Source: Limnohabitans lacus (GTDB taxonomy: Bacteria; Pseudomonadota; Gammaproteobacteria; Burkholderiales; Burkholderiaceae_C). From it: a stretch of 64,000 nucleotides of DNA. The stretch covers positions 186,001 to 250,000 of the forward strand of contig NZ_JASGBH010000003.1 of assembly GCF_030053395.1 (NCBI RefSeq), in the 5' to 3' direction. Shown in pieces: positions 49,703 through 58,399 of this stretch (its first letter is position 1; every line of letters begins with the position of its first letter). The notes beneath the pieces were generated by a model. It saw only the letters and a program-made list of their open reading frames with translations. It was not told the DNA's origin and did no database searches. Both the position numbers and the translations under genes were made by a program.

Positions 49703-49857
49703 AAAAAACCCGTGCGTCAAAATCAATGGTGCTGCAGGGGTGGAATTTTAACTTTTTATCGATATTTGTAGTTATATGGTGATGAAAAATTTTAAATTTA
49801 ATTTCTTTGTTAATAATGTTTTTTGCGATTTTTCCGTGAGACCTCAGGAGCAACCGC

Positions 49858-50427
49858 TCAATCGGGGCGCGGTATGATTTGGTAAGTCAGCGTTTTTCCT
49901 TGGGCATTCACCTTGGCCAGCACCATGTCGCCCGACCCAATGTTCTCGCCCATGAACTCGAAAATGTTGACGTGGTGGGTCACCAAAATCAGGGCCTGTC
50001 GGCCTTTGGTGGCCAGCTTCGCAGCAATGAAGCGTTCCAGATCACGCGTGCGTGCCTTGGCTTGGTGCATCTCGTCGAAAAAGGAGGCCAAGGCCGGCTC
50101 GACCTGGTAACCCTTGAAATTCAGCAACTCGGCCGTGTCCTTGCAGCGGCACCATGCGCTGGAAAAAACAGCCGCCTGCGCAATGCCTTGCTTGCGCAGC
50201 CAATGCCCCACATTCAAGGCTTGCTGGCGGCCTTCAGCGCTGAGGTTTCTTTGCGTTTTGCAGTCGGCCAGTTGGTAACGGGCTGGATCACCCACACCAG
50301 GGGCCAAGGTGTGGCGCATCAACAAGACATGGTCATTGGACTGCAGTTTTTCCGACAGGTCGCTGGCCAGAGCAAATGCCGATACGAAAAGCCCTGCGGC
50401 CAGGGCAAGAAGTGGCCTGATGTTCAT
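49858..50427 (-). CDS. Exported histidine phosphatase family protein
   Basis: A 189-residue phosphatase-fold protein with a signal peptide (about 1-22, LLALAAGLFVSAFALA). The catalytic His is in VLLMRHTLAPG, and the second His in ILVTHHVNIFEFMG. This matches periplasmic members of the histidine phosphatase (phosphoglycerate-mutase-like) superfamily; substrate unknown. Its start overlaps the pterin dehydratase stop as ATGA. It is the last gene of a three-gene leftward operon. Confidence 0.85.
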   Translation of the reverse strand: MNIRPLLALAAGLFVSAFALASDLSEKLQSNDHVLLMRHTLAPGVGDPARYQLADCKTQRNLSAEGRQQALNVGHWLRKQGIAQAAVFSSAWCRCKDTAELLNFKGYQVEPALASFFDEMHQAKARTRDLERFIAAKLATKGRQALILVTHHVNIFEFMGENIGSGDMVLAKVNAQGKTLTYQIIPRPD

Positions 50428-50780
50428 GGTGTGTCCTGTGTGCTCAAACGGTTTGAAAACACCGCAGCCACGAGCGCATCCAGCGCATGGGCCAGCGCGA
50501 AGTCTCTTGAGCTGATGCCTTGCACGTCGTGCGTCCACAGGCGCACCTGCATGCGCGTGTATGCCGATGTCACTTCGGGGTGGTGATCCTGCTGCTCAGC
50601 CAACACGGCCAGCTGGGCAAAAAATTCGGCGGCCGTCGTGAAGCGGTCAAACACCCAGGTTTTGGCAATGCTGCCGTGCTCGCGGTCCCAGTGCCAGCCT
50701 TGCAGCTGGCGCAAGCCGTCCTCTGTCTGCTGCGTGTTCAGCGGCACGCACAAAGGCAATCGGAATGAATCGGTGCTCAT
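50424..50780 (-). CDS. Pterin-4a-carbinolamine dehydratase (PhhB family)
   Basis: Small dehydratase of 118 residues that recycles 4a-hydroxytetrahydrobiopterin and can act in molybdopterin or phenylalanine metabolism. The conserved core is LQGWHWDREHGSIAKTW, FFAQLAVLAEQQDHHPEV, RLWTHDVQGISSRDFALAH (the HHPE and THD residues are catalytic). The start at MSTDSF was chosen because a longer frame would overlap the upstream membrane-protein gene. ATGA overlaps join it to both neighbours. Confidence 0.9.
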   Translation of the reverse strand: MSTDSFRLPLCVPLNTQQTEDGLRQLQGWHWDREHGSIAKTWVFDRFTTAAEFFAQLAVLAEQQDHHPEVTSAYTRMQVRLWTHDVQGISSRDFALAHALDALVAAVFSNRLSTQDTP

Positions 50781-51304
50781 GTCGTTTGTGGCCCAGGGTG
50801 GGGTAAAGAGCGTTGGGCCAAAAACACCATGGCGGGCAAGGCGAACATCCAAGTCAAACCGAGCGCGGCCAAGTGCCCCGGCGTGCTCTCCAGTGCGGCC
50901 GCACCCAGTTGGGCTCCGGCGATGTAGTTGGCAGGCCCGAGCACTGCGCCCAATGCCGCAGACAAGATCAGCGGCTTGTTTTTCAAGAACGACAAGGAAG
51001 AGTTCAAGGTCATCCCAAACAGCAGCCAGAGCATCCAAAGCCAGACAGGGCTGAGCGAGCCCACCGCCCAACCTTCAAAACGAAGGACACCCAAAGCTTG
51101 CAGCACAGAGTCCAGTGCGATCCCCAAGAGCATCACCGTGGACGCCAGCCGCCATTCGTTCAGCCGATGCTCGCTCCAGCACAAATGTGCAAGGGCCAAG
51201 GCGGCGGCGAAGACACAGGCGTACAGGTCCAGACCATGGTCTGCGCCTGCGATGAGGGCCCACCAAGCACATTGAAAGCCGACAGCGTTGAGGATGCGAT
51301 GCAT
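50777..51304 (-). CDS. DUF2878-like membrane protein
   Basis: A 175-residue integral membrane protein with about five hydrophobic segments (for example ACVFAAALALAHLCW, LASTVMLLGIALDSVLQALG, WLWMLWLLFGMTLN). The pattern WWALIAGADHG near the N-terminus and MTLNSSLSFL matches the DUF2878 family; no function is known. A GTG codon precedes the chosen ATG and could be the start. It heads a three-gene operon with the pterin dehydratase and histidine phosphatase, to which it is joined by a four-base overlap. Confidence 0.75.
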   Translation of the reverse strand: MHRILNAVGFQCAWWALIAGADHGLDLYACVFAAALALAHLCWSEHRLNEWRLASTVMLLGIALDSVLQALGVLRFEGWAVGSLSPVWLWMLWLLFGMTLNSSLSFLKNKPLILSAALGAVLGPANYIAGAQLGAAALESTPGHLAALGLTWMFALPAMVFLAQRSLPHPGPQTT

Positions 51305-51512
51305 CACGCCATTCTAGGAATCCGTGTCAACCTTGGTTTGAGGGTGGCTTTGAGGACGGCGCATCAAGGCCGAGACTTTCTGAAAATGGACGCGTCCAGT
51401 CCAATCTGGAGCAACGCCAAGCCAGTTGCGCAAGTTCTTGCAAGCACCTGAGGGCAGCGCCAATTTCAAGCGCTATATTTTTCAGGGTTCATTGCAGATG
51501 GGTGCAAAGAAA

Positions 51513-51540
51513 AAGCCCCTGCACGTGAATGCAGGGGCTT
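51513..51540. terminator. Terminator after tRNA-Asn
   Basis: AAGCCCCTGCA and its complement form an 11-bp stem with a six-base loop. The minus strand continues into TTTTTC and the plus strand into a T-rich tract, so it works in both directions. Confidence 0.85.
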
Positions 51541-51549
51541 GTCTTTTTT

Positions 51550-51625
51550 TGGCTCCTCAACCTGGGCTCGAACCAGGGACCTACGGATTAACAGTCCGGC
51601 GCTCTACCGACTGAGCTATTGAGGA
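51550..51625 (-). tRNA. tRNA-Asn (GTT)
   Basis: The minus strand folds into a full cloverleaf: acceptor TCCTCAA pairs with TTGAGGA, then discriminator G and an encoded CCA. The D-arm has AGCTCAGTCGGTAGAGC, the anticodon loop CTGTTAA gives anticodon GTT, and the T-arm has GGTTCGAGCC. The bases match bacterial tRNA-Asn closely. Confidence 0.97.
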
Positions 51626-51706
51626 ACAATGCCGAAATTATAGCGGCATTTTCAGGGGCTTTTGAGAGGGGCGCGCAGATTTTCGAAAAATCTTGCGGCC
51701 CCGATA

Positions 51707-53962
51707 TCAGAAGCTGGCTTTCACGGCCAAACGCAGTGTGCGCGGTGCGCCAGGGTAGAGGTAGTAGTGTCCAAATTGTTTGGGTGATTCACGCCAGTAA
51801 TGGCGGTCTGCCAAGTTGTCAATGGCCAGCGTCCATTGTGTTCGGGTGCCTTGGATTCGCGTGTCGTAATGCGTGGCGAAGTCCACAGTGGTCCACGCGG
51901 GCAGGGTGACGCTGCCGTCTTCCAACACGCGGCGCTCGCCCTCGTGACTCACGCGCAAGCTGCTGCGCAGGCCAGGCACTTCTGTAAAGCGGTATTGGGC
52001 CAAGGCACGCAGGGTCATTGTGGGGACGTTGACTGGCGTCTGTCCATTCAATCCAGTGTTGCTGGTTGTATTGGCGATGTCCGCATGGAGCCATTGGCCC
52101 TGCGCTTGCAGTGACCAAGAAGCTGAGCGCCATTGAACACCTGCGTCAATTCCTTGGTGAATTTGCTGGCCATCGCTGACCTTTTTGATCAAAGTTCCGT
52201 CTGCGACGTCATAGGCGAGGGGGCGCTCGATTTGGAATACGCTGAGATTCCAATTCCATGGCATGCCCTGATCAGCCTTGTTCATGCTGCGGATGCCTAA
52301 TTCAGTTTGCGTGCTGCGAGCCACGTTAAGCAACTGGCCAGCGTTGCTGTAGCTGGGTGTGTTGGGGACCGCTTGCAGTTCCATGCCTTGCCCATGCGAC
52401 AGGAAAACAATGTGCTGTTCCAGTTGCTGGGTGAGGCCGATCCATGGCGTGGTGATGTTGCCTTTGCTGCTGAAAGCGTTGGTGCCAGCAGTGGGAGTGC
52501 AGACGTAGGTAATAGGATCGCACGCAGCGTTTTGCTCACTGCTGCGGCTGTATGACGTGTTGCGTAGTCCTGCCCAGACAGCCATTGTTTCATTCAACTC
52601 CATGCGATCTTTGATGGCAATTTCGGTGCTGTATTCGCTTTTGTTGGTGTTGGGGTAACCAGGAATAGGGGATGCTTGGCTGGTGCCGCCACCGTAGATA
52701 CTGCCTTCGCCAGCGGAATTCCAAGCTTGCAGGGCAGGCATCCTGTCGAGTTGCCGCTGCCGGGTCAGTGACATGGACAGGTGGTGTGTGGTGCTGCCCC
52801 AGCGGGTTTGGCCAGCCACTTCGGTTTGCAGGGCATCGACCAGTCGCTGCTCATCGTTGCTGCGGTAATCGGCCAACTCAAATCGTCCATCCGATGTGTA
52901 GCGGTCGCACAGCTTGGTGGTTCCGGGCGTTGAATCAAGTACTCCATAACAGTTGTACCCGGATGCGAAACTCAAACGGTCATCCGTTTTCAATCGTTGC
53001 CCTCCGTATTGCGTGGTCCACAGCCAGCTGTCTCCCAGGTTTTGCTTGAAGCGCACGCTTCCCGTTTGGCTGGCAAAGGCTCCGGGCACGGACCAGGATT
53101 GGCGTGTGATGTTGCGTGTGCCGTCCACGGTGGCAGGCAACGACGGTAAACCGTTAGGGTCGTTCGGGTTGACCAGCACGCTGTATGCGTTGACCCCCAT
53201 CTGTTGCCGCTCGCTTTTTTCGATTTCCCATTCGAGCTTGCTGTCGGCCGAGATGCGCCAGTCCATCGCCAGGGCGATCAGGTTGCGGTGGCCTTGGGTG
53301 TTGCGGATGTAGGGGTTCAGGTCTTCATACGCCGCGTTGAAGCGGTAGCCAAATTCTTTGGTTTCGCCCAAGCGACCGCCCAAGTCCAGCGCCACGCTGC
53401 TGCTTTGGCCTGGGCCATAGCTGGCACTCACGCTGCGGATCACTTCGTCGTTGCTGCTGGGGGCACGCTTGACCACGTAGTTGACCAAACCACCCGGTGC
53501 ACTGGTGCCCGCTTGGATACCGCTGGTGCCTTTGAACAACTCGATGCGTTCTTTGTTGTCCATGCCAATCATGGTCTCGGCCGAAATCGGCAAGCCTTCG
53601 CGGCGGTAGTTGTAGCGGTTGTCCAAGGTGTAGCCGCGCACACTCAACATGTCCCAGTAAGCGGGCGAGTTGTAGCTGTCGGCCACACTGGCGTCCAGGC
53701 GCAGGGCGTCCGACACGCGCTGTGCGCCAAGGTCTTGCAGCACTTGGCGGTCAAAGCTGATGGCGCTGAAAGGCGCTTTGCTCAAAGGCACATCGCCAAA
53801 CCCGCTCACTTGCGAGGGGGCGGTGTCGGTGATGGTGATTTCGTTGGCGCTTTGCGCCTGGGCCAAACCCGCAGTGAGCAAGGCCACTGCACTGGCCAGT
53901 CGGCTGGCGCGAAAAACAAAACGGTCCTGAGACCGGCGAGAGACGGGCGAAAAAAATGCCAC
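51707..53962 (-). CDS. TonB-dependent outer-membrane receptor, probably for thiamin or a precursor
   Basis: A 751-residue outer-membrane receptor. A signal peptide ends near residue 36 (LLTAGLAQAQ). The plug domain follows (SVRGYTLDNRYNYRREGLP, GTSGIQAGTSAPGGLVNYV) and then the beta-barrel to a terminal Phe (RTLRLAVKASF). By sequence it belongs to the siderophore-receptor subfamily. However, a TPP riboswitch lies in its leader, so the ligand is more likely thiamin, its pyrimidine or a phosphate ester. The start is GTG at 53962 with AAAGGA about 7 bases upstream, displayed in the loop of a five-base-pair hairpin. Confidence 0.85.
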   Translation of the reverse strand: MAFFSPVSRRSQDRFVFRASRLASAVALLTAGLAQAQSANEITITDTAPSQVSGFGDVPLSKAPFSAISFDRQVLQDLGAQRVSDALRLDASVADSYNSPAYWDMLSVRGYTLDNRYNYRREGLPISAETMIGMDNKERIELFKGTSGIQAGTSAPGGLVNYVVKRAPSSNDEVIRSVSASYGPGQSSSVALDLGGRLGETKEFGYRFNAAYEDLNPYIRNTQGHRNLIALAMDWRISADSKLEWEIEKSERQQMGVNAYSVLVNPNDPNGLPSLPATVDGTRNITRQSWSVPGAFASQTGSVRFKQNLGDSWLWTTQYGGQRLKTDDRLSFASGYNCYGVLDSTPGTTKLCDRYTSDGRFELADYRSNDEQRLVDALQTEVAGQTRWGSTTHHLSMSLTRQRQLDRMPALQAWNSAGEGSIYGGGTSQASPIPGYPNTNKSEYSTEIAIKDRMELNETMAVWAGLRNTSYSRSSEQNAACDPITYVCTPTAGTNAFSSKGNITTPWIGLTQQLEQHIVFLSHGQGMELQAVPNTPSYSNAGQLLNVARSTQTELGIRSMNKADQGMPWNWNLSVFQIERPLAYDVADGTLIKKVSDGQQIHQGIDAGVQWRSASWSLQAQGQWLHADIANTTSNTGLNGQTPVNVPTMTLRALAQYRFTEVPGLRSSLRVSHEGERRVLEDGSVTLPAWTTVDFATHYDTRIQGTRTQWTLAIDNLADRHYWRESPKQFGHYYLYPGAPRTLRLAVKASF

Positions 53963-54039
53963 AACGTTTCCTTTAACGTAATGGCAGGTCGGCTGGCTGG
54001 GAACGTGCTGCGCACCAAGGCGACCACCGTTCTTTTGAC

Positions 54040-54122
54040 AAGCTTCCCTGCGCGAGGATTACCTCAATCAGGTTCAAAGGGACTTTCTCAGTCGAAGACC
54101 TCACGGCCTTCAACACCCCTAG
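54040..54122 (-). ncRNA. TPP riboswitch (THI element)
   Basis: On the minus strand the hallmark pieces occur in order: AGGGGTG, a hairpin with GGCC/GGTC arms, CTGAGAAAG, CCCTTTGAACCTGAT, GGTAAT, and GCAGGGAAGC. These are the conserved bases of the thiamin-pyrophosphate aptamer. It ends 78 bases before the TonB-receptor start, and the Shine-Dalgarno AAAGGA sits in a small hairpin loop next to the start, so translational control is possible. Confidence 0.93.
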
Positions 54123-54209
54123 CGGATGCCACAACGCTTGAGCGTCGTGGCGGGCGGATTCTACAGCAGGCGCTTTGCTTATGTGCGAGTGAGCCGTCGC
54201 CCTAGACCT

Positions 54210-54281
54210 GTAGGCGCTTGCCTTGCAAGCGAAAAGCTTGCGCACCACCATCGTCAAATCGCCAGTAAGGCTGGCTCCTAC
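54210..54281. repeat. REP doublet (GTAGGCGC / GGCTCCTAC)
   Basis: GTAGGCGCTTGCCTTGCAAG plus CGA (54210-54232) faces TCGCCAGTAAGGCTGGCTCC plus TAC (54259-54281). Each unit has a GTAG head and a GC-rich stem; together they form an inverted pair across 26 bases. It lies between the riboswitch and the ferredoxin-reductase stop codon. Confidence 0.8.
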
Positions 54282-54300
54282 ACAAAAAATTTTGAAGGGC

Positions 54301-55344
54301 TTAAACGCCCAAACGCTTGTGCAGCAGCGTCGACGTGGTCGTGTACTGCAACAGGGTTTTTTCGGCGGGGCGCAGCAAGGCCACAGCGCCAAAAGCGGCC
54401 AGGGTGGCCTCGTGGAAGCCGCACAGGATCAGCTTCTTTTTGCCGGGGTAGGTGTTGATGTCGCCGACTGCAAAAATGCCCGGCTCCGAGGTGCCGAAGT
54501 TCTCGGTGTTGACCACCAGTTGTTTGCGCTCCATGGCCAGACCCCATTGCGCAATGGGGCCCAGTTTGGGCGACAGGCCCAGGCAGGTCTGCAACACATC
54601 CAAGGGCAACCATTCTGACTCGCCTTGGGGGTTGAGCAATTCCAAGGCCTCCAGTCGGCCCGCATCACGGCGCAAGCCTGTGGGCTGGCCGGGCACAAAG
54701 CGCATGAGGCCTGCCGCGCAGGCCTCGCGCATCAGGGCGACGCGTTCGGACTGGGCGGTGAATTGGTCACGCCGATGCAAGAGCGTGATGCTGGCTGGAC
54801 CGCCACCCAGGGCGGCTTGCTTGCAGGCGTCCAGGCAGGTTTGCAAAGCAGCGTCGCCGTCACCGGCCACCACCAGATGCTGGCCTTTCCAGCGTGTGGG
54901 GTCCGCCTCCTGGGCAAAAACCTGCGTGCCGTGGAAATCTTCCAGTCCGTCGAGCACCAACTGGCGCGGCACAAAAGCGCCCACACCAGCGGCCAAGAAA
55001 ACGGTGGACGCGATGAAGGCGCTGCCCGCGGTGGTTTCGACCAGCAGCTGGCCATCGGCTTGGCGCTCCAAGCGACAGACCAGCTGGCTCAGATGCAGTG
55101 TGGGTTTGAAGGGCGCCATTTGCTGCTGCAAACGCTGCACCAGTTCGCGGCCGGTGCACACCGCAATGCCGGGGATGTCGTAAATCGGTTTGTCTGCGTA
55201 CAACTCGGCGCATTGGCCGCCCACATGGGGCAGGGCATCGACGACATGGCAAGCGATGCCTTGCAGGCCGAGCTGGAACACCTGGAACAGGCCCACGGGG
55301 CCGGCGCCGATGACCAGTGCTTCGGTTTCAATGCGTGATGACAT
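54301..55344 (-). CDS. Ferredoxin--NADP+ reductase (thioredoxin-reductase-like type)
   Basis: A 347-residue flavoprotein of the YumC-type ferredoxin/flavodoxin reductase group. FAD-binding ALVIGAGPVGLFQVFQLG and HVVDALPHVGGQCAELYADK lie at the N-terminus, the NADPH-binding HLVVAGDGDAALQTCLDACK in the middle, and GIFAVGDINTYPGKKKLI at the C-terminus. It lacks the CxxC of thioredoxin reductase, as expected. The start MSSRIETEALVIG was chosen by homology. A 7Fe ferredoxin gene lies 57 bases upstream on the same strand and is the likely redox partner. Confidence 0.9.
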   Translation of the reverse strand: MSSRIETEALVIGAGPVGLFQVFQLGLQGIACHVVDALPHVGGQCAELYADKPIYDIPGIAVCTGRELVQRLQQQMAPFKPTLHLSQLVCRLERQADGQLLVETTAGSAFIASTVFLAAGVGAFVPRQLVLDGLEDFHGTQVFAQEADPTRWKGQHLVVAGDGDAALQTCLDACKQAALGGGPASITLLHRRDQFTAQSERVALMREACAAGLMRFVPGQPTGLRRDAGRLEALELLNPQGESEWLPLDVLQTCLGLSPKLGPIAQWGLAMERKQLVVNTENFGTSEPGIFAVGDINTYPGKKKLILCGFHEATLAAFGAVALLRPAEKTLLQYTTTSTLLHKRLGV

Positions 55345-55401
55345 GGCTTGCTCTAAAAAAAATGGCCGAACAGTTCGGCCATGGTGCATCGCGGTGGGCG
55401 A

Positions 55402-55731
55402 TCAGCGGATCAACTCGCCCAGTTTGCCGGTTTTGTCTTTCCACTCGTCGGCGGTGGCCAGAGGGGCTTTGCGCTTGGTGATGCTCTTCCAGGTGGGCAG
55501 CAAGGCCAATTCGGCGTTGATTTGGGTCATGTGCTGCTGGTCGGCCGGCAGGTCTTCCTCGGCGTAGATCGCGTTGACCGGGCACTCAGGAATGCACACC
55601 GCGCAGTCGATGCATTCGTCGGGGTCGATCGTCAGGAAGTTGGGGCCTTCGCGGAAGCAGTCCACAGGGCAAACGTCCACACAGTCGGTGTATTTGCACT
55701 GGATACAAGATTCGGAAACAACGTGGGTCAT
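55402..55731 (-). CDS. fdxA: 7Fe ferredoxin FdxA
   Basis: A 109-residue [3Fe-4S][4Fe-4S] ferredoxin. The first motif CIQCKYTDCVDVCPVDCF has the extended spacing of a 3Fe site; the second is CIDCAVCIPECPV. The C-terminal extension with KSITKRKAPLATADEWK is typical of the Azotobacter FdI-like/FdxA group. It begins MTHVVSESCIQCKYTDCV (written up to the second Cys). It probably delivers electrons with the reductase just downstream. Confidence 0.95.
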   Translation of the reverse strand: MTHVVSESCIQCKYTDCVDVCPVDCFREGPNFLTIDPDECIDCAVCIPECPVNAIYAEEDLPADQQHMTQINAELALLPTWKSITKRKAPLATADEWKDKTGKLGELIR

Positions 55732-55836
55732 GATGGACTCGGAATTTAGGCTGCGCAATCAGGCATGCGCGGGAATGGTGATTTTAAAGGAGATCGCTTG
55801 TCCCTGTGGGCCGCTGTTCAGTGATGACGGGCGATT

Positions 55837-55908
55837 TGTACGCGTTTGCCCTGCAAGCGATGGCCCGCTGGCGACTTGAGTCAAACCGCCAGCAGGGCTG
55901 GTTCCCGC
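55837..55908. repeat. Degenerate REP doublet
   Basis: TGTACGCGTTTGCCCTGCAA plus GCGA (55837-55860) faces ACCGCCAGCAGGGCTGGTTC plus CCGC (55885-55908). The layout equals the other doublets but the GTAG heads are altered (GTAC, CCGC). It sits between fdxA and cysN. Confidence 0.65.
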
Positions 55909-55923
55909 ATCAAAGGACTGCTT

Positions 55924-57204
55924 TCAATGCACCAGCACGGCCCCAGACGTTTTGTGGGTCGCCGTGTCCACCAGCACCAGTGCGCCCAAAATGCGCGATT
56001 GGGCAAAGGGCAGGGTGACCAAAGGCTCTTGCAAGGCCAAGGTGACGTGACCAATCGCGTTGGGAGCGAGTTCGGTGGCTTCTTCTTGTGCCAAGGTGTT
56101 CACGTTCAGGCGGTGCACCACGCGCTGCACCTTCACTTTGACCCAGCGGTGGCCGTGCAGTGCCCAGTAAAGGCGACCCGCCACCAGGGGCTCGTCGTCC
56201 ATCCAGGCGATGGTGGTGCTCAGCTGGCGCTGGCCTTCGGGCGCGCCTTCGGCTGCCAGCAGCCAGTCGCCACGGGACACATCCACCTCGCGGTCGAGCA
56301 CGATGCCTGCGCTGTGGCCTGCGGCTTTGCCCTGGGGTTGGCGGGTGGCCGACAGTACTTGGGACACCACGGCGGTCTGGCCGCTGGGGAAGACCTTGAC
56401 GGTTTGGCCGGGCTCGATACTGCCCGTGGCCACGCGGCCCCAGAACACGCGGCGGCCTTGGGTGGTCACGCCGGAGTCGTGGAACTTCTCGACCCATTGC
56501 ACCGGAAAGCTGAAAGCCACATCGGTCTCGGCGGGCGTCACAGGCAGGTCTTCGAGGATGCTCAAAAGGCTGGGGCCGGTGTAGCCGCACCAGTCGGTTT
56601 GATCATTGTTTTCCGTGGTCACCACGTTCCAGCCCTTCAGCGCCGACACGGGCACCATGGCGGTGACGGTGATCCCGGCTTCTTGGGCGAACTTGTTTAA
56701 AGCACCCGCGATGTTTTTGTAGGCCACAGTGGCATCGGCCACTGCGTCGAGCTTGTTGATGGCGAACACGATGGAGGGCACGCGCAGCAGGTTGACCAGC
56801 AGCGAATGGCGGCGGGTTTGCGGCAGCAGTTGCAGGTCGGGGTTGGCCCAGTCGAGCTTGATGGCATCGACCAGCACCACGGCGGCGTCGGCGCTGGACG
56901 CGGCGGTGACCATGTTGCGGGTGTACTGCTCGTGGCCGGGTGCGTCACCGATGATGAATTTGCGCGCTTCGGTGTTGAAGTAGCGGTAGGCTACGTCGAT
57001 GGTGATGCCTTGCTCGCGCTCGGCAGACAGACCATCGGTCAGCAGAGCCAGATCGGTTTCGCCCGAGCGCTGCACGCCAGCCAAGTGGTCTTGCAGCACG
57101 GCCTTGGTGTCCACCAGCAGGCGGCCAATCAGCGTGCTCTTGCCATCGTCAACCGAGCCGCAGGTGATGAACTTGAGGGCAGAAAAGTGTTGTTCGTTGT
57201 GCAT
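55924..57204 (-). CDS. cysN: Sulfate adenylyltransferase subunit 1 CysN
   Basis: GTPase subunit of ATP sulfurylase, 426 residues. The G-domain has GSVDDGKSTLIGRLL (G1), the switch region REQGITIDVAYRYF (G2), GDAPGHEQY (G3) and INKLDAV (G4). The C-terminal part is the EF-Tu-like beta-barrel pair (FSFPVQWVEKFH and VRVVHRLNVNT-like segments). There is no APS-kinase (CysC) domain. GTP hydrolysis drives APS formation by CysD. It is the last gene of the leftward sulfate-assimilation operon. Confidence 0.95.
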   Translation of the reverse strand: MHNEQHFSALKFITCGSVDDGKSTLIGRLLVDTKAVLQDHLAGVQRSGETDLALLTDGLSAEREQGITIDVAYRYFNTEARKFIIGDAPGHEQYTRNMVTAASSADAAVVLVDAIKLDWANPDLQLLPQTRRHSLLVNLLRVPSIVFAINKLDAVADATVAYKNIAGALNKFAQEAGITVTAMVPVSALKGWNVVTTENNDQTDWCGYTGPSLLSILEDLPVTPAETDVAFSFPVQWVEKFHDSGVTTQGRRVFWGRVATGSIEPGQTVKVFPSGQTAVVSQVLSATRQPQGKAAGHSAGIVLDREVDVSRGDWLLAAEGAPEGQRQLSTTIAWMDDEPLVAGRLYWALHGHRWVKVKVQRVVHRLNVNTLAQEEATELAPNAIGHVTLALQEPLVTLPFAQSRILGALVLVDTATHKTSGAVLVH

Positions 57205-57226
57205 GGTTCTTTTTTTTCGGTGTTTT

Positions 57227-57250
57227 GTAGGAGCGAGCCCTGCTCGCGAA
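57227..57250. repeat. REP unit between cysN and cysD
   Basis: GTAGGAGCGAGCCCTGCTCG plus CGAA: the classic GTAGGAGC head with a GCGAGC-loop-GCTCGC stem, like REP elements of pseudomonads. It is a single unit. Confidence 0.8.
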
Positions 57251-57306
57251 GGGTTCAGCCGTGAGCGCTGATTCGGACGCAGGACCGATTCAGGCTGGGC
57301 GGGTGT

Positions 57307-58236
57307 TCAGAAATACCCGTCCTTCTTGCGCTTCTCCATCGAAGCCTCGGACGTCTTGTCGTCCATGCGGGTCGCGCCGCGCTCGCTCACATCGGCGGCC
57401 AGCGTCTCGATCACGATTTGCTCAGGCGTGGCCGCATCGCTCTCGACGGGGCAAGTGCAGGTGATGTCACCCACGGTGCGGAATCGCACGTCGCGCACCA
57501 CCACTTCTTCGCCGTCTTTGGGTGGCGTCAACTCGGTCACCGGCACCAAGAGGCCCCGGCGGTCAACCACCTCGCGCTTGTGGGTGTAATAAATCGAGGG
57601 CAGGGCAATGTTTTCGCGGGCGATGTACTGCCACACGTCCAGCTCGGTCCAGTTGCTGATCGGGAACACGCGGAAGTGCTCGCCCGGCTGCAGCTTGTGG
57701 TTGAACAGCGTCCACAGCTCGGGGCGCTGGGCCTTGGGCTGCCATTGGCCAAAGCTGTCGCGGTGCGAAAAGATGCGCTCTTTGGCGCGAGCCTTTTCTT
57801 CGTCGCGGCGGGCGCCGCCAATCAGCGCATCAAAGCGGAACTCTTCAATCGCTTCGAGCAGCGTGATCGACTGGTGCACGTTGCGGCTCTCGCCGGGGTG
57901 GGCCAGGCGCACGGTGCCACGCTTCATGGAGTCTTCCACGCTGCGCACGATCAGCTCGGCCCCCAGTTCTTTGGCACGCAAGTCACGGAAGTCGGTCACT
58001 TCTTTGAAGTTGTGGCCGGTGTCGATCATCAAGAGCGGATAAGGCAGTCGGCCTGCGCCAAAAGCCTTCTCGGCGCACTTGAGCATGACCAGCGAGTCCT
58101 TGCCGCCCGAGAACAGCAGGGTGGGCCGCTCGAAGGCGGCGGCAACTTCGCGCAGGATGAAGATGGTTTCTTCTTCCAGTGCGTCCAGGTGGCTGTTGCT
58201 CAGGGTGTGCAACTCGTTTTGTGTCATGGCGTTCAT
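57307..58236 (-). CDS. cysD: Sulfate adenylyltransferase subunit 2 CysD
   Basis: Catalytic subunit of ATP sulfurylase, 309 residues, making APS from sulfate and ATP. The PP-loop is LLFSGGKDSLVMLKCAEKAF, followed by LLMIDTGHNFKEVTDFRD, ESRNVHQSITLLEAIEEF, GGARRDEEKARAKERIFSHR and the conserved C-terminal EKRKKDGYF. Length and motifs match CysD across proteobacteria. It is separated from cysN by about 100 bases that contain a REP unit. Confidence 0.96.
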   Translation of the reverse strand: MNAMTQNELHTLSNSHLDALEEETIFILREVAAAFERPTLLFSGGKDSLVMLKCAEKAFGAGRLPYPLLMIDTGHNFKEVTDFRDLRAKELGAELIVRSVEDSMKRGTVRLAHPGESRNVHQSITLLEAIEEFRFDALIGGARRDEEKARAKERIFSHRDSFGQWQPKAQRPELWTLFNHKLQPGEHFRVFPISNWTELDVWQYIARENIALPSIYYTHKREVVDRRGLLVPVTELTPPKDGEEVVVRDVRFRTVGDITCTCPVESDAATPEQIVIETLAADVSERGATRMDDKTSEASMEKRKKDGYF

Positions 58237-58296
58237 GCTTTTTCTCTCATCTCAATCAGGGCAAGGGGTGCTCAGAAATATCCAAAGGCGGTCGAA

Positions 58297-58394
58297 GTGA
58301 TGTGTGGCGGGATCGGGGGTGCAGGGGGCGACGATGTGTGGCGCGCAGCGACTTCTGAGGAGCCCACTGTGCCCGCGAGCCCGTCACACATCAC
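58297..58394. repeat. Inverted repeat between cysD and cysH
   Basis: GTGATGTGTGGCGGG (58297-58311) and CCCGTCACACATCAC (58380-58394) are complementary with one mismatch across 68 bases. GATGTGTGGCGCG, a partial third copy of the left arm, lies inside the loop. It differs from the GTAGGAGC family. Confidence 0.65.
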
Positions 58395-58399
58395 ATCCT

